Of a DNA stretch of 64,000 nucleotides, positions 40,709 through 50,900 are shown one piece after another. Position numbers and translations under genes: made by a program. The notes beneath the pieces were generated by a model that made no database searches, was not told the origin of the DNA, and saw nothing but the letters and a program-made list of their open reading frames with translations. The stretch comes from Nocardioides carbamazepini (lineage in GTDB: Bacteria > Actinomycetota > Actinomycetes > Propionibacteriales > Nocardioidaceae), in NCBI RefSeq assembly GCF_024614185.1, contig NZ_JAHTLF010000018.1, positions 717,821-781,820 of the forward strand, in the 5' to 3' direction. The number at the start of each line of letters is the position of its first letter. Within the stretch, counting starts at the first letter, position 1.

Positions 40709-41464
40709 ATGACTGGATCCGACTTCCTGACCAACCTCGCGGAGTTCTCGGCGGCTCTGCTGCAGGACTACGACCTGCCGGGGATGCTGGTCCGGACGAC
40801 CAGCGAGGCGGTCGCCGTGGCCGACGCCGACGCCGGCGGCCTGCTGGTGCTCACCGACGCCGGCGAGCTCGAGCTGCTGTCGGCGACGTCGCACTCCGCC
40901 GTCGCCCTCGAGACCTACCAGGCGTTCTCGGGTGAGGGGCCGTGCGTGGCGTGCCTGGAGAGCCAGGGCCCGCTCGGCTTCACCCGCACCGAGGTGGCAC
41001 AGCGGTGGCCGACCATCGGGATGCTGATGGCCACCACCGAGTACGAGTACGTGCTCGCGGCGCCCCTGCGGTGGCGGGGCACCGCCTTGGGCGGCCTCAA
41101 CCTGTTCTGGACCGCGCAGCCCGACGATGTCGACACGGTCCAGGCCGAGACCCAGGTGTTCGCGGACATGCTGGCGTTGTTCATCGTGAACTCCGAGCCC
41201 ATCACGCCGACGGCCGCGCGGCGGTTGGTGCGGGCCGCGCTCGAGATGCGGGCTGTGATCGAGCAGGCCAAGGGTGTCCTGGCCGTGCAGGAGAACCTGG
41301 ACATGTCGGCGGCCTACCTGCGCCTCAGGGAGCTGGAGCGCGTGTCCGGACTGTCGATCACCGAGGTTGCTCGCGACATCCTCTCGTCCGCCCAGGCCGG
41401 CGTGCCGGCCCGGGACGCGATCGAGAAGCGTGCCGAGGGCGACGACAGCGCCGAGAGGGAATGA
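40709..41464 (+). CDS. GAF-ANTAR sensor-antiterminator protein (second of three)
   Basis: A 251-residue protein with a GAF domain (residues about 18-165; GEGPCVACLESQGPLG) and an ANTAR domain (about 168-230; LEMRAVIEQAKGVLAVQENLDMSAAYLRLREL). The ANTAR part is closer to consensus than that of its left neighbour. It begins 13 bases after that gene and is separated from the third by only 7 bases, so the set is one operon. Two GAF-ANTAR proteins side by side could sense different small molecules or form a mixed dimer; I cannot tell. Confidence 0.92.
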   Translation: MTGSDFLTNLAEFSAALLQDYDLPGMLVRTTSEAVAVADADAGGLLVLTDAGELELLSATSHSAVALETYQAFSGEGPCVACLESQGPLGFTRTEVAQRWPTIGMLMATTEYEYVLAAPLRWRGTALGGLNLFWTAQPDDVDTVQAETQVFADMLALFIVNSEPITPTAARRLVRAALEMRAVIEQAKGVLAVQENLDMSAAYLRLRELERVSGLSITEVARDILSSAQAGVPARDAIEKRAEGDDSAERE

Positions 41465-41471
41465 GGAGACA

Positions 41472-42119
41472 GTGACCAGGAGTCAGGGGACGCCGCGGGT
41501 CGGGCGGTTCGTCTACGACGTGACGAGGCAGGCATGGACCTGGGACGACGAGGTCTACCGCATCCACGGCCTCGAACCGGACGACGGTGCCCCCACGACG
41601 GACTACGTCTTGGAGTGCAAGCACCCGGAGGACCGGGCCCGGGTCGCGAACGTGCTGTTGCAGGCGACGCTCACGGGCAAGCCGTTCAGCGTCTGCTACC
41701 GGCTGAACGCGGCGGACGGGGTGGAGCGCCGGGTGGTGCTGGTGTGCGAGGGCGGCGTGTGCGAGGACGACGCCGGGGCGGACGGCGTACCCGTCAAGCA
41801 GCTCGACGGCTACTACGTCGACCTGACCCATGACTTCGCCCAGGCCACGAGCAAGGAGGCGCGGGAGGCGGTCGCGGCCTCCGCGGAGCACCGGGCGACG
41901 ATCGAGCAGGCCAAGGGCAGCCTGATGCTCGCCTACGGCCTGGACCCGGACCAGGCCTTCGCGATGCTGCGCTGGTGGTCGCGCAACAAGAACGTCAAGG
42001 TCCGAGAGATCGCGGAGCACATCACCGAGGTCAGCCGGAACGGCCAGCTCACCGACAGCAGCCTGCGCCAGACGGTCGACCATCTGCTTCACGACGTCGC
42101 GACGACGACCGACGCCTAG
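41472..42119 (+). CDS. PAS-ANTAR sensor-antiterminator protein (third of three)
   Basis: A 215-residue protein: a PAS domain (residues about 12-115; FVYDVTRQAWTWDDEVYRIHGLEPD, then YCVRLN-like HPEDRARV and LNAADGVERRVV strands) and an ANTAR domain (about 130-195; EHRATIEQAKGSLMLAYGLDPDQAFAMLRWWSR). GTG start at 41472 with AGGAGAC. PAS domains bind small molecules, cofactors or redox centres. Together with the two GAF-ANTAR genes upstream it gives a triple sensor array feeding RNA-binding outputs. The GTG is preferred to upstream in-frame codons lying in the previous gene. Confidence 0.9.
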   Translation: MTRSQGTPRVGRFVYDVTRQAWTWDDEVYRIHGLEPDDGAPTTDYVLECKHPEDRARVANVLLQATLTGKPFSVCYRLNAADGVERRVVLVCEGGVCEDDAGADGVPVKQLDGYYVDLTHDFAQATSKEAREAVAASAEHRATIEQAKGSLMLAYGLDPDQAFAMLRWWSRNKNVKVREIAEHITEVSRNGQLTDSSLRQTVDHLLHDVATTTDA

Positions 42120-42171
42120 AGTGGTCCGCGGCGAGGGGCATCCGGGCCCACGTCGAGAGGGGTCGTGCTCG

Positions 42172-42825
42172 ATGGAGGCCGGTTCACGCAGGTTCCGGGT
42201 GCCGGTGGAGCACCGCTTCCTCGGGCTCGACAGGCGGGGATTCCCCTACGCGTTCTCCGTCCTCGCGATCTTCCTCGTGGCGACGGTGGTGGTGCCGCGC
42301 ATCGACAAGGCCATCAACTGGGACGACCCCGTCGCGGCGGGCGACCAGCTGGCGCTGTCGGAACGCATCGTCTTCACTCCGGCCACCGGCTGGAACGTGC
42401 AGAGCGGCTTCCGTGCGCCGCACGGTGAGCCGGCTGGCCGGAGCGGAGGGGCGGCCCTGACCGGCGGCGGCGTGGTCCTCACCGTGGCGCCGGACTCCTT
42501 CGACGGCACTCCCACCGAGTTGCTCGCCCAGATCCAGAAGGTCACCAGCGCGACCGACGACCCGAGCTTCCGCGTCGACGGGAAGGCGAGCACGGTCTCG
42601 ACGATGTCGGGCGAGGTCGGCGTCCTCCAGTCCTACAGCAGCGTCCGCGGCGACGGCTTGATCGCCGCCTTCGTGATCGACGGCACCGGCATCAAGGTCA
42701 CCGCCTACGGCCCGCCGGTGCAGCTGAAGGCAGCCGCGGAGCGGGTCCACGCCATGATCACCAGCATCCATGCCGTCGATCCGAGCACCGGCTCCGGCAC
42801 CGCCTCCGAGGGGAGCGAATCATGA
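42172..42825 (+). CDS. Single-pass membrane protein of unknown function
   Basis: A 217-residue protein with one N-terminal membrane helix (about residues 22-42, AFSVLAIFLVATVVVP) and a soluble external domain of about 170 residues rich in Gly/Thr/Val (GGGVVLTVAPDSFDG, FRVDGKASTVSTMSG, YGPPVQLKAAAERVHAMI). I do not recognise the family. The ATG at 42172 follows GAGAGGGG. Its stop overlaps the start of the PrsW-type protease gene by four bases (ATGA), so it may be a substrate, partner or sensor of that protease. Confidence 0.78.
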   Translation: MEAGSRRFRVPVEHRFLGLDRRGFPYAFSVLAIFLVATVVVPRIDKAINWDDPVAAGDQLALSERIVFTPATGWNVQSGFRAPHGEPAGRSGGAALTGGGVVLTVAPDSFDGTPTELLAQIQKVTSATDDPSFRVDGKASTVSTMSGEVGVLQSYSSVRGDGLIAAFVIDGTGIKVTAYGPPVQLKAAAERVHAMITSIHAVDPSTGSGTASEGSES

Positions 42826-44051
42826 CCGGCCGGGCGACCGATCCCGCGGCCGATCCGATGGTCGAGGCCGAGCGTCGTCGGGCCGAGGCGCTGGAGCTCT
42901 CGGGTTGGGGGGAGCGGTTCACCTTCTTCCAGCCGCAGAACCTCTGCTTCTGGGTCTACCTGGCGCTGACCGGCATCGGCGTCTTCCAGGTCTGGTCCTT
43001 CTTCGGGCCCAAGGTCGGCTTCTACGCCGAGGCGTTCGCGACCGGCGCCGTCCTGTGCGGCCTGTGCGGCGCCGCCTGGGCGCTGTGGTTCCACCACATC
43101 GACCGCTGGGAGCGGCAACCCCGTGGTCTCGTGGTCGCGGCCCTGATCTGGGGTGCGGTCCCTGCCACGTTCGCGTTCGCCATGACCGTCAACACCGCCA
43201 TGCTCAGCATCTACGCCAAGCTCTTCGGGCAGGCCTGGACCGCCGACTGGGCCGCCGGCTTCACGGCGCCGTTCACCGAGGAGGCGGCCAAGCTCTGCGG
43301 CTTCGTCCTCATCATGGGACTGGCGCCACGCCTGGTGCGCACCGCCAACGACGGCTTGATCATCGGCGCCTTCGTCGGGCTCGGGTTCGCCGCGTTCGAG
43401 GACTTCCTCTACGCCGCCAACAGCACGGCCACTGCGTTCGGCACCGACCCGGTGGGCAACGCCGTCCAGATCTCCTTCACCCGGATCGCCGTCAGCTTCG
43501 TGTCCCACCCGCTCTTCAGCGCCCTCGTCTGCAGCGGCGCGATCTATCTGCTCGGCACCGTCGCGCAGGAGCGTCGGGTCGGACGCGGGCTCGCCCTCGT
43601 CCTCGCCGGGATGTTCCTGCACTTCACCTGGGACGACGCCGGCGGGCTCGGCAACGGCAACGGGCTCCAGATGATCGGCGTCATGCTCGGGTCCATCCTC
43701 CTCGCGATGGTGATCCTCCGGGCCGCCTTCCGCGCGGCCGCCCCCCGCGAGCACCAGTTCGTCCGCGACATCCTCGCCCCCGAGGTGGTCGCCGGCGTGG
43801 TCACCGCCGAGGAGGTGGAGAGCGTGGTCGACAGGAAGTCGGCCAAGGCCTACCGCAGGGCCGGCCCTCAACACCACACCCGACGGGCCCGCAAGCACCT
43901 ACGCCACGCGATCCTCGACCTCACCCACGACCTGGCGCGGGCGACGAACGACCCGGACGGCGCGGACGGCGCGGGAGCGGAGGCGGTGGACCGGTCGCGG
44001 GCCGAGGTCGCCCGCCTCCGCGGCCTCGCCGAGCCCCAGCCCGGCGGCTGA
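42822..44051 (+). CDS. PrsW-family intramembrane protease
   Basis: A 409-residue integral-membrane protein of the PrsW family, metal-independent glutamic-type intramembrane proteases that in Bacillus degrade an anti-sigma factor. Eight or so hydrophobic segments lie between residues 45 and 300. The conserved motifs are present: EExxK (Glu153-Glu154, Lys157), FExxxY (FEDFLY from 192), SHPLFSA (His229) and HFTWDD (His267, Asp271). The 140-residue charged tail (VVDRKSAKAYRR, Arg/Asp-rich) is unusual and may bind RNA or protein. It is coupled to the membrane protein just upstream. Confidence 0.92.
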   Translation: MTGRATDPAADPMVEAERRRAEALELSGWGERFTFFQPQNLCFWVYLALTGIGVFQVWSFFGPKVGFYAEAFATGAVLCGLCGAAWALWFHHIDRWERQPRGLVVAALIWGAVPATFAFAMTVNTAMLSIYAKLFGQAWTADWAAGFTAPFTEEAAKLCGFVLIMGLAPRLVRTANDGLIIGAFVGLGFAAFEDFLYAANSTATAFGTDPVGNAVQISFTRIAVSFVSHPLFSALVCSGAIYLLGTVAQERRVGRGLALVLAGMFLHFTWDDAGGLGNGNGLQMIGVMLGSILLAMVILRAAFRAAAPREHQFVRDILAPEVVAGVVTAEEVESVVDRKSAKAYRRAGPQHHTRRARKHLRHAILDLTHDLARATNDPDGADGAGAEAVDRSRAEVARLRGLAEPQPGG

Positions 44052-44100
44052 GCCCGGACGCGGGCGGGTCAGCCGGACACACACCTGACCCGACACTCAG

Positions 44101-44123
44101 ACTCCTCAGACAAGTAGAGGAGT
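44101..44123. promoter_or_regulatory. Inverted repeat before the FadR-type gene
   Basis: ACTCCTC (44101-44107) and GAGGAGT (44117-44123) form a perfect 7-bp inverted repeat with a 9-base centre. It overlaps the ribosome-binding region of the gene at 44137, so a regulator bound here, or the hairpin itself, could limit translation or transcription. Confidence 0.5.
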
Positions 44124-44136
44124 AAGGTTGTTCTTC

Positions 44137-44805
44137 GTGCCACCCGTCCGCCGACACTCCCTGGCCGACCAGGTCGCCGAGGCCCTGCTCGAGCGCATCC
44201 GCTCGGGCGAGTGGGCGCTGGGCGCCAAGCTTCCCGCCGAGACCACCCTGGGGCCTCAGCTCGGCGTCGGCCGGTCGACCGTGCGCGAGGCCATCCGGCA
44301 GCTGGCGGGCCTCGGCGTGCTGCAGACGCGCCAGGGCGCCGGCGTCTTCGTGGTCTCGCTCGACGTCGACGAGGACTGGGACCTCGTGCTGCGCCGGGTC
44401 GACATCACGACTGTGCTCGAGGCCCGGATCTCCATCGAGAGCGAGGCCGCGGCGCTGGCGGCGGAGCGACGTACGCCGTCGGACATCCGGCGGATGCGCA
44501 GCGCCCTGGAGCATCGGGCGGGGGCCCGGTCGACGATCGAGGAGCTCGTGGACGCTGACCTCGCGTTCCACCGCAGCATCCTCAGTGCCTCGCACAACGA
44601 GATCCTCGTCGGGCTGTTCGACGACTTCACTCCGCGGCAGCGTCAGGCGATGGTGGAGATGCTCCGCATCCACCACGAGTTCGGCAGCGACGAGGACCAC
44701 GGCGCCCATGCGCAGGTTCTGGAGGCGATCGTCGCCCGTGATCCGGAGCGGGCCCGCGCGCTCAGCCGCGACGACCTCAAGTCCCTGAAGCTCAGTCTGT
44801 CCTGA
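44137..44805 (+). CDS. GntR/FadR-family transcriptional regulator
   Basis: A 222-residue FadR-type regulator: winged helix at about residues 8-75 (LAEALLERIRSGEWALGAKLPAETTLGPQLGVGRSTVREAIRQLAG) and an FCD ligand domain with DADLAFHRSIL (metal-site Asp/His) and HHEFGSDEDHGAHAQVLEAI near the end. Starts considered are GTG 44137 (AAGG nine bases upstream) and TTG 44128; I prefer the GTG. It stands alone between the protease and the giant surface protein. The inverted repeat at 44101-44123 suggests self-control. Ligand is probably an organic acid. Confidence 0.9.
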   Translation: MPPVRRHSLADQVAEALLERIRSGEWALGAKLPAETTLGPQLGVGRSTVREAIRQLAGLGVLQTRQGAGVFVVSLDVDEDWDLVLRRVDITTVLEARISIESEAAALAAERRTPSDIRRMRSALEHRAGARSTIEELVDADLAFHRSILSASHNEILVGLFDDFTPRQRQAMVEMLRIHHEFGSDEDHGAHAQVLEAIVARDPERARALSRDDLKSLKLSLS

Positions 44806-44937
44806 CCCTGCCTCGGGCCGGCTCCTCCACGCGCCCGTCCAGCGGTCCCTGGCGTCGACTCTGATCGCCAAGCCAGCCGACGGCGGCCAGCGACGTCTCC
44901 GTCGCCGACCGCCATCGGTGGGGTATCGCCGCTGGGG

Positions 44938-47900
44938 TCAGCCGATCGGCGTCGCGATCACCACGAGGTTCTTCGTGTAGTGATAGCGACCGTTGGCATA
45001 GGTCACCTTGCCGGTGCAGGTCACCAGGGTCAGCTGGTGCTCCCCGGTCGTGGAGACCTCCGCGCCCGCGAAGCCCTTCTTGCGCAGCTGGGTGTGGACA
45101 CTCGCGATCCGGTACCTGTGGACCGTGCCGTTCGCGGCGCGGACCTTGATCACCTGACCCTTCCTCGCCTTGTGCAGCTTCCCGAACGCACCCGGCCGGT
45201 CCGCGCGGTCCGACACGTGGCCGGCGATCACGCTGGATCCGATGACCTCGCCCGGCGCCGCGGAGCCCTGCAGCCAGCCGCCTCGCGCGACGTCCTGCGG
45301 GATCACCATCGAGCCCTTGCGGACGCCCACGGTGGTGAGCTTGGCCTTCATCCCGATCCCGGGGATCGACACCTTGCTCGGACGGACCTTGCGGGCCGTC
45401 GCGCCCTCGGTGCCGGCGTACCCGGTCTCGATCTTCACCTTGCCGACCTCGGCCCGGTGCACCAGCGTCGTCTCCGAGGCCAGGCCACACCCATGCGACG
45501 CCGCATCGTTGCGCCGGTCCGCGGACGTAGAGACGACCCAGGTGTAGTAGCCCGGCTCCGAGACCTTCACCGACGGCGTCCGCACGGTCCCGTTCACCGG
45601 GGCGAAGCTCACCGACGCGACCGCCTTGCCCGGCACACACATCGCGTCCGACACCTTCGCGACCGGCCCGTACAACGTCGCGGTGCCCACGGTGTCGCCA
45701 CCGACGACCAGGCCACTGATCGTGACCATGTCGTGCAGCCGCGCCGGCTCCGGCACACCACCCTTGCCGACACTCATCGCGACCTTCTTGTCCGAGGCGA
45801 CCGTGGTGATGCTCGGCGCACCCAGCCCACCGGTCGCGGTCGTGACCTCGTTGGACGGCAGGGTCACCGCCGGAGGCGTCACCCCGCCACGGACCGGCCC
45901 CCGCCCGGTGACCGCCGCGGTGTTCTCGATCGAGCCGCGCTCGACGTCGGACCGCTTGGCCGTGTACGTCGCCGTGAAGTCGACCGACGCGCCCGGCGCG
46001 ATGGACGCCACCGTCGCCGGCGACACCGGCGACAGACCCGGCAGCGCGTCGCTCACCGACACGTCCAACGCCGTCGCGCCGCCGTTGTTGGTCACCGTGA
46101 AGGTGTAGGTGACCACGTCGTCCACGTCCGCCTTGCCGGCCGTGGCCGCGTCGAGCGTGATCGCCGCCGACTTCACGACCGCCAGGTCCGGGTGCGCCTC
46201 GACGGTGTCGACCTCGTCCACGTCCTCGCTGGTCACGGTCGCACCGCCCGGCACCGTCGCCGCCGAAGACGCCACGTTGCGCACCACCCCGTCGTCGACG
46301 TCGCCCTGCGTCACCACGTACGGGTCGGCGGCGAACGTCACCGTGTCGCCCGGGGCGATGGTCGCGCTGGCAGGCGTGATGTCGGAGACCTCGGGGTCGG
46401 TCACGACGACGTTCGAGGCCGTCACGTTCCCGGTGTTCTCCACCTCGAACGTGTAGGCGATCTCCTCGCCCACGTCGGCCTTGCCGTTGCCGTTGGTGTC
46501 GTCGAGCACCGACTTCTTGTCCAGCACGATCCCGGGCGCGCCCGGCACCAGGTTGGTGCCGGTCGTGTCGGGGTCCGAGGTCACCGGGTCGTCGTTCGGG
46601 GCGTTCCCCGCCGCCGTGGCGGAGTTGTCGATCGAGCCGCCACGGTCCACGTCGGCCTGGGTCGTCGTGTACGACGCGGTGAACACCGCGTCCGCACCCG
46701 GGGCGAGCGTCGCGACGCTCACCGGGCTGACGGCCGTGAGGCCGGCCAGCAGGTCGGTGACCTTCACGCCACTCAGCGTCACGTTGCCGGAGTTGGTCAC
46801 CGTGAACGTGTAGGCGATGACCTCGCCCTTGTCGGCGGTGCCGTTGGCGTTGGCGTCGCCCAGCATGGCGGTCTTGTCGATCGCCAGGCCGGGGTCGGCC
46901 GCCACGACGGCGGTGTCGGTCGTGTCCGGGACCGAGGTCGTCGTCGCGCCGTCGGGGGCCCTGCCCTCGGCGACGGCCGAGTTGTGCACCGGCGTACCGG
47001 CGTCCACGTCGGCCTGCGTCACCGTGTAGGTCGCCGTGAACGTCGTGTCCGCACCGGGCGCCAGCGTCGCCACCTGCAGCGGGCTGGTCGGCGAGAGGCC
47101 CGGGAGGACGTCGTCGATCGCGACGTTCGTCATCGTCACGTTGCCCGTGTTGGTGACCTCGAACGAGTAGGTGATCACGTCGCCCTCGTCCGCCGCGCCT
47201 GCCGTCCCCTCGTCGGTCGTCAGCTGCGCGGACTTCTCCACGGCCAGACCCGGGTCGGGCTCGACGGTGTCGGTCGACGTGGTGTCCTCCGGCGAGGTCA
47301 CGTCCCCACCGTCGGGACCGGTCCCCGATGCCGAGGCACGGTTCACGATCGGGCCACCGTTGTCGATGTCGGTCTGCGTCACCACGTAGTCGTCCGCGGT
47401 GAACGTCTGGGAGCCACCCGGCGCGAGCGTCACCGACGCCGGCACGATGCCCGACACCATCGGATCGTCGACCGAGACGCCGGTGACCGTCACGTTGCCG
47501 TCGTTGCGCACCGTGAACGTGTACGCGATGGTCTCGCCCTCGTCCGCGACACCGTTGCCGTTGGCGTCGTCGAGCTCGGCCTCCTTGTCGGTCAGCAGGC
47601 TCGGCGTCGCCGCGGCGACGTTCGTCGACGTCGAGTCCGGCGGCGACACGACATCCCCGTCGTTCGGGTCGGTGGCCTCGGCGGTGGCGGTGTTCGTGAT
47701 CGCCGTGCCGTTGTCGACGTCCGTCTGCGTCACCGTGTACGTCGCGGTGAACTCGGCGTCGTCGCCCGGGGCCACCGTGGCCACGCTCGCCGGCATGATC
47801 GCCGACAGACCGGCCTTGGGGTCGTCGATCGAGACGTCGGCGAGCGGGACGTTGCCCGTGTTGTCGGTCGTGAAGGTGTACGTGATCACGTCACCCTCGT

Positions 47901-50900
47901 CGGCCACGCCCGGTGTTCCGTTGTCCGTCGTGATGGCTGCGGTCTTGTCGAGCGTGAGACCCGGCTCCCCGGCCGCGCGGATGACGCACACCGCGAGCGG
48001 CTCGGCGGGCAGGGTCTCGTTCGAGTCCGCCGCGACCGTGTTGCAGGCGGTCTTGTTGGTCGGCGAGCCCGGTGCCACGGCGGCCACCAGGACCACCTCG
48101 GCCGTCGCCCCCGCGGCCAGGTCGCCGTCGACGGCCATCCGGATCGCCTTCTTGCCCGCGGCACCGGCACCCCAGTCGTTCACCGTGCCCGCCGCACCCG
48201 GGTTGACCTCCGGGCGCGCCGGGTTGGTCGAGGCCGAGTAGCTGAGCAACAGGTTCGCGGAGCTCGACTCGACCGAGTCGACGAGCAGGTCGAACTGCGA
48301 GCCGCGGGCCGGCGGGTTCGCCAGCAGGCCGGTGTCGCCGACGTACGGGAGGACGTCGTACCCGACGACGTCGTGGAGCGTCGTGTTGCCCGCGTTGCGC
48401 AGTGTGATCCGGTACTTCACGCTCGACTCGGCGACCGGGATCTCGTGGACCTGCGTCGGGTCGGCGACCCACGCGCAGCCGTCGGCTGCACTGTCGTCCG
48501 GGACGCAGAGCTCCTTGACGACGCTCAGTCCGTCGGAGGCGCCGACGGCGAGATTGAATGCGGTGGTCTGGGCCGCGTACTCCTCGGTGGTGTCCCCGTC
48601 CGCGTCGACGTCACCGGCGTCGGCGGCCAGCGCGGTCACCCGGAACTGGTTCGGCCCGGACACGAAGCCCTGGCCGGTCGCGTCGCGCCAGGTGCCGCTC
48701 TGGTCGCCGGCCCACACCGCACCGATCGGCTGCACACCGGGCACCGCCGCCAGGGTCGGCCTCGCCTTGACCGACAGCGTCGGCCAGTAGTCGTTGGTCG
48801 CCGAGCTCAGCGCGACCGCGCTCGGGTAGGTCGCGACCGCGACCGAGCGCTGCTCGCCGCCGATGGTGACGGTGCGGTAGGCGTAGGTGACGCCCGCCGG
48901 GGCGGTCGCGGTCACGCCGGTGCCCGCACCGGTGAACGACGCGCTCCCGGGGACGACCTCCCAGCCGACCGGAGCGAGGAAGACCAGCTGCGGCTGGACC
49001 GACGTACCGGGCCAGACGTTCGAGGTCAGTGCGCGCATCGAGAAGGTCACCTCGGTGCCCGGCATCGGGTTGCCCCCGCCGTCGACGACGGGGGTGCCGA
49101 CGAAGCCCGGGGTCACCGTGGCCAGCGGCTGGGTGTAGCGGACCGTGCGCGAGCGCGCCTGCTCGACCTGACGCGTCGGCAGGGGCTGGCCCTGGAGGTC
49201 GGTGTAGTCGTCCGGGCTGCCATCACCGTCGGCGTCGGCCGGGTAGGACATCGAGACGTTCGCGGTGTTGGTCCGCTCCTCGCCCGTCAGCGGGATGGCC
49301 CCGTCGTCGACCTTGAAGCGGTAGCCCATCTGCATGGTGGTCGCGGTGTTGTCGCTGGGCAGGATCCGGCCGGCCGGGAGCGGCGCGGTGGTGCGCGCGC
49401 TGACGAACCAGCGGCCCGGCTGCGCGTCGACGAAGGCGGCGTTGCCCAGCTGGGCGGTGCCGGTGGCTCCGGTGTTGTCGACCCAGTCGACGGTGGCCTC
49501 CCAGCCGGCGGGGGCGCCGGCGTACTGGTAGGCGATGATCCGCTGCACCTTGATGTGGTCCTGGTCGAGGTTCGGCTCGTCGATCACGACGGTGGCGTCG
49601 ACGTTGCCGACGTTGCCGGCCGAGACCCGCCATTCGCAGTTGCCGGCGTCGGCCTCACCCGGAGCGGGGGTGTTGACGGCGAGGATGCCGCCGCCCAGGT
49701 CGCCGTCACCCTCATTGGTGGTGACGCCGTTGGAGACGGTCTTGGCCGTCAGGATCCCGCCGAACGGGTTGGTGCAGGCGACCTTGGTGGTCAGGTCGCG
49801 GTTGAGCGTCTTCTGCGTGCGGGCGCTGTCGAGGTAGTTGACCGTCACCGCGAGGCTCGACGTCACGTCCTTGACGAAGTTGCAGCCGGTCGGGTCCGCC
49901 TCGGGGAAGTTGCTGCCCGGGAAGGTGACCTTGACGGTCCGCGGGCCCCAGGTGGCCGCGTCGGCCGGGCCGACCAGGCCGTTGTTGGTCGCCGCACCGC
50001 CGCTGTTGAAGCCGCTGAGCGCAGCGAGGCCCCAGCCACCGCGGGCGCCGTACGACGGACTCGCCACCGAGCCCTTGGTCCAGGTCACCGTGTGGTTGAC
50101 GTTGTCGATGACACCGTCGTCGCTGGCCTCGTCGATCACGGCCTCGGCCGGGACCGTGTAGACGATCTTGTAGTTGCCCGTGGCGATCAACGACGCGTCA
50201 CCAGCGACGTTCGCACCGGGGTTGGTGCGCATGTTGCCGGGGTTGACGGCGATCCGGTACGACTCCTGGACGTCGGTGTCGAAGGTCGGGTTCGAGGTGC
50301 CCAGGCCGGAGGTCGGCCCGGCCGGGGTGCCGATGTGCCAGGTGACGGCACTGTTCGAGGTCTTGGGGCCGGTCGCGGAGTCGGAGCTGATCGTCGCGGA
50401 CATCGGCACCGAGGTGCCCTCGGGGTAGAACGAGCCGTTCGGGATCTCCCGGTTGCGCGAGGCCTGGTAGCCGTAGGTCACCGAGAACGTGCCCGACGTG
50501 CCGGCGGCCAGGTTGCCGAGGTCGACGACCTTGCCGGTCGCGTCGGTGCCGCCGATGGTGCCACCGGCCCCGGGCTGCACCCAGGAGCCGTACATCAAGA
50601 TGAACTGGCCCGCCGGCAGCAGCCCGTGCGGGTCGACCGGCGGCGTCGAGAACTGCACCTGGGTGCCGTCGCACGCGGCGGTCGTGCAGGAGTACTGCAC
50701 CCGATAGGTGACCTTGTTGTCGTGCGTGCCGTCCTCGATGTCGGTGATGGTCGCGCCGTTGCTGAGGTCGACCGGCGTGATCACGATGTCGAGCACGCCC
50801 GACCCCGCGGCCGACGCCGACGAGGGCCACAGGAGACCGAGACCTGCCGTGACGAGGGCGATCACCATCGTCACGACGAGCGGTACGCGGGGACGCGCGA

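Noticed and set aside
40000..42119. The three ANTAR genes as a recent duplication
   Set aside because: The sensor domains differ (GAF, GAF, PAS) and visible identity is confined to the ANTAR motif, so simple tandem duplication is not supported.
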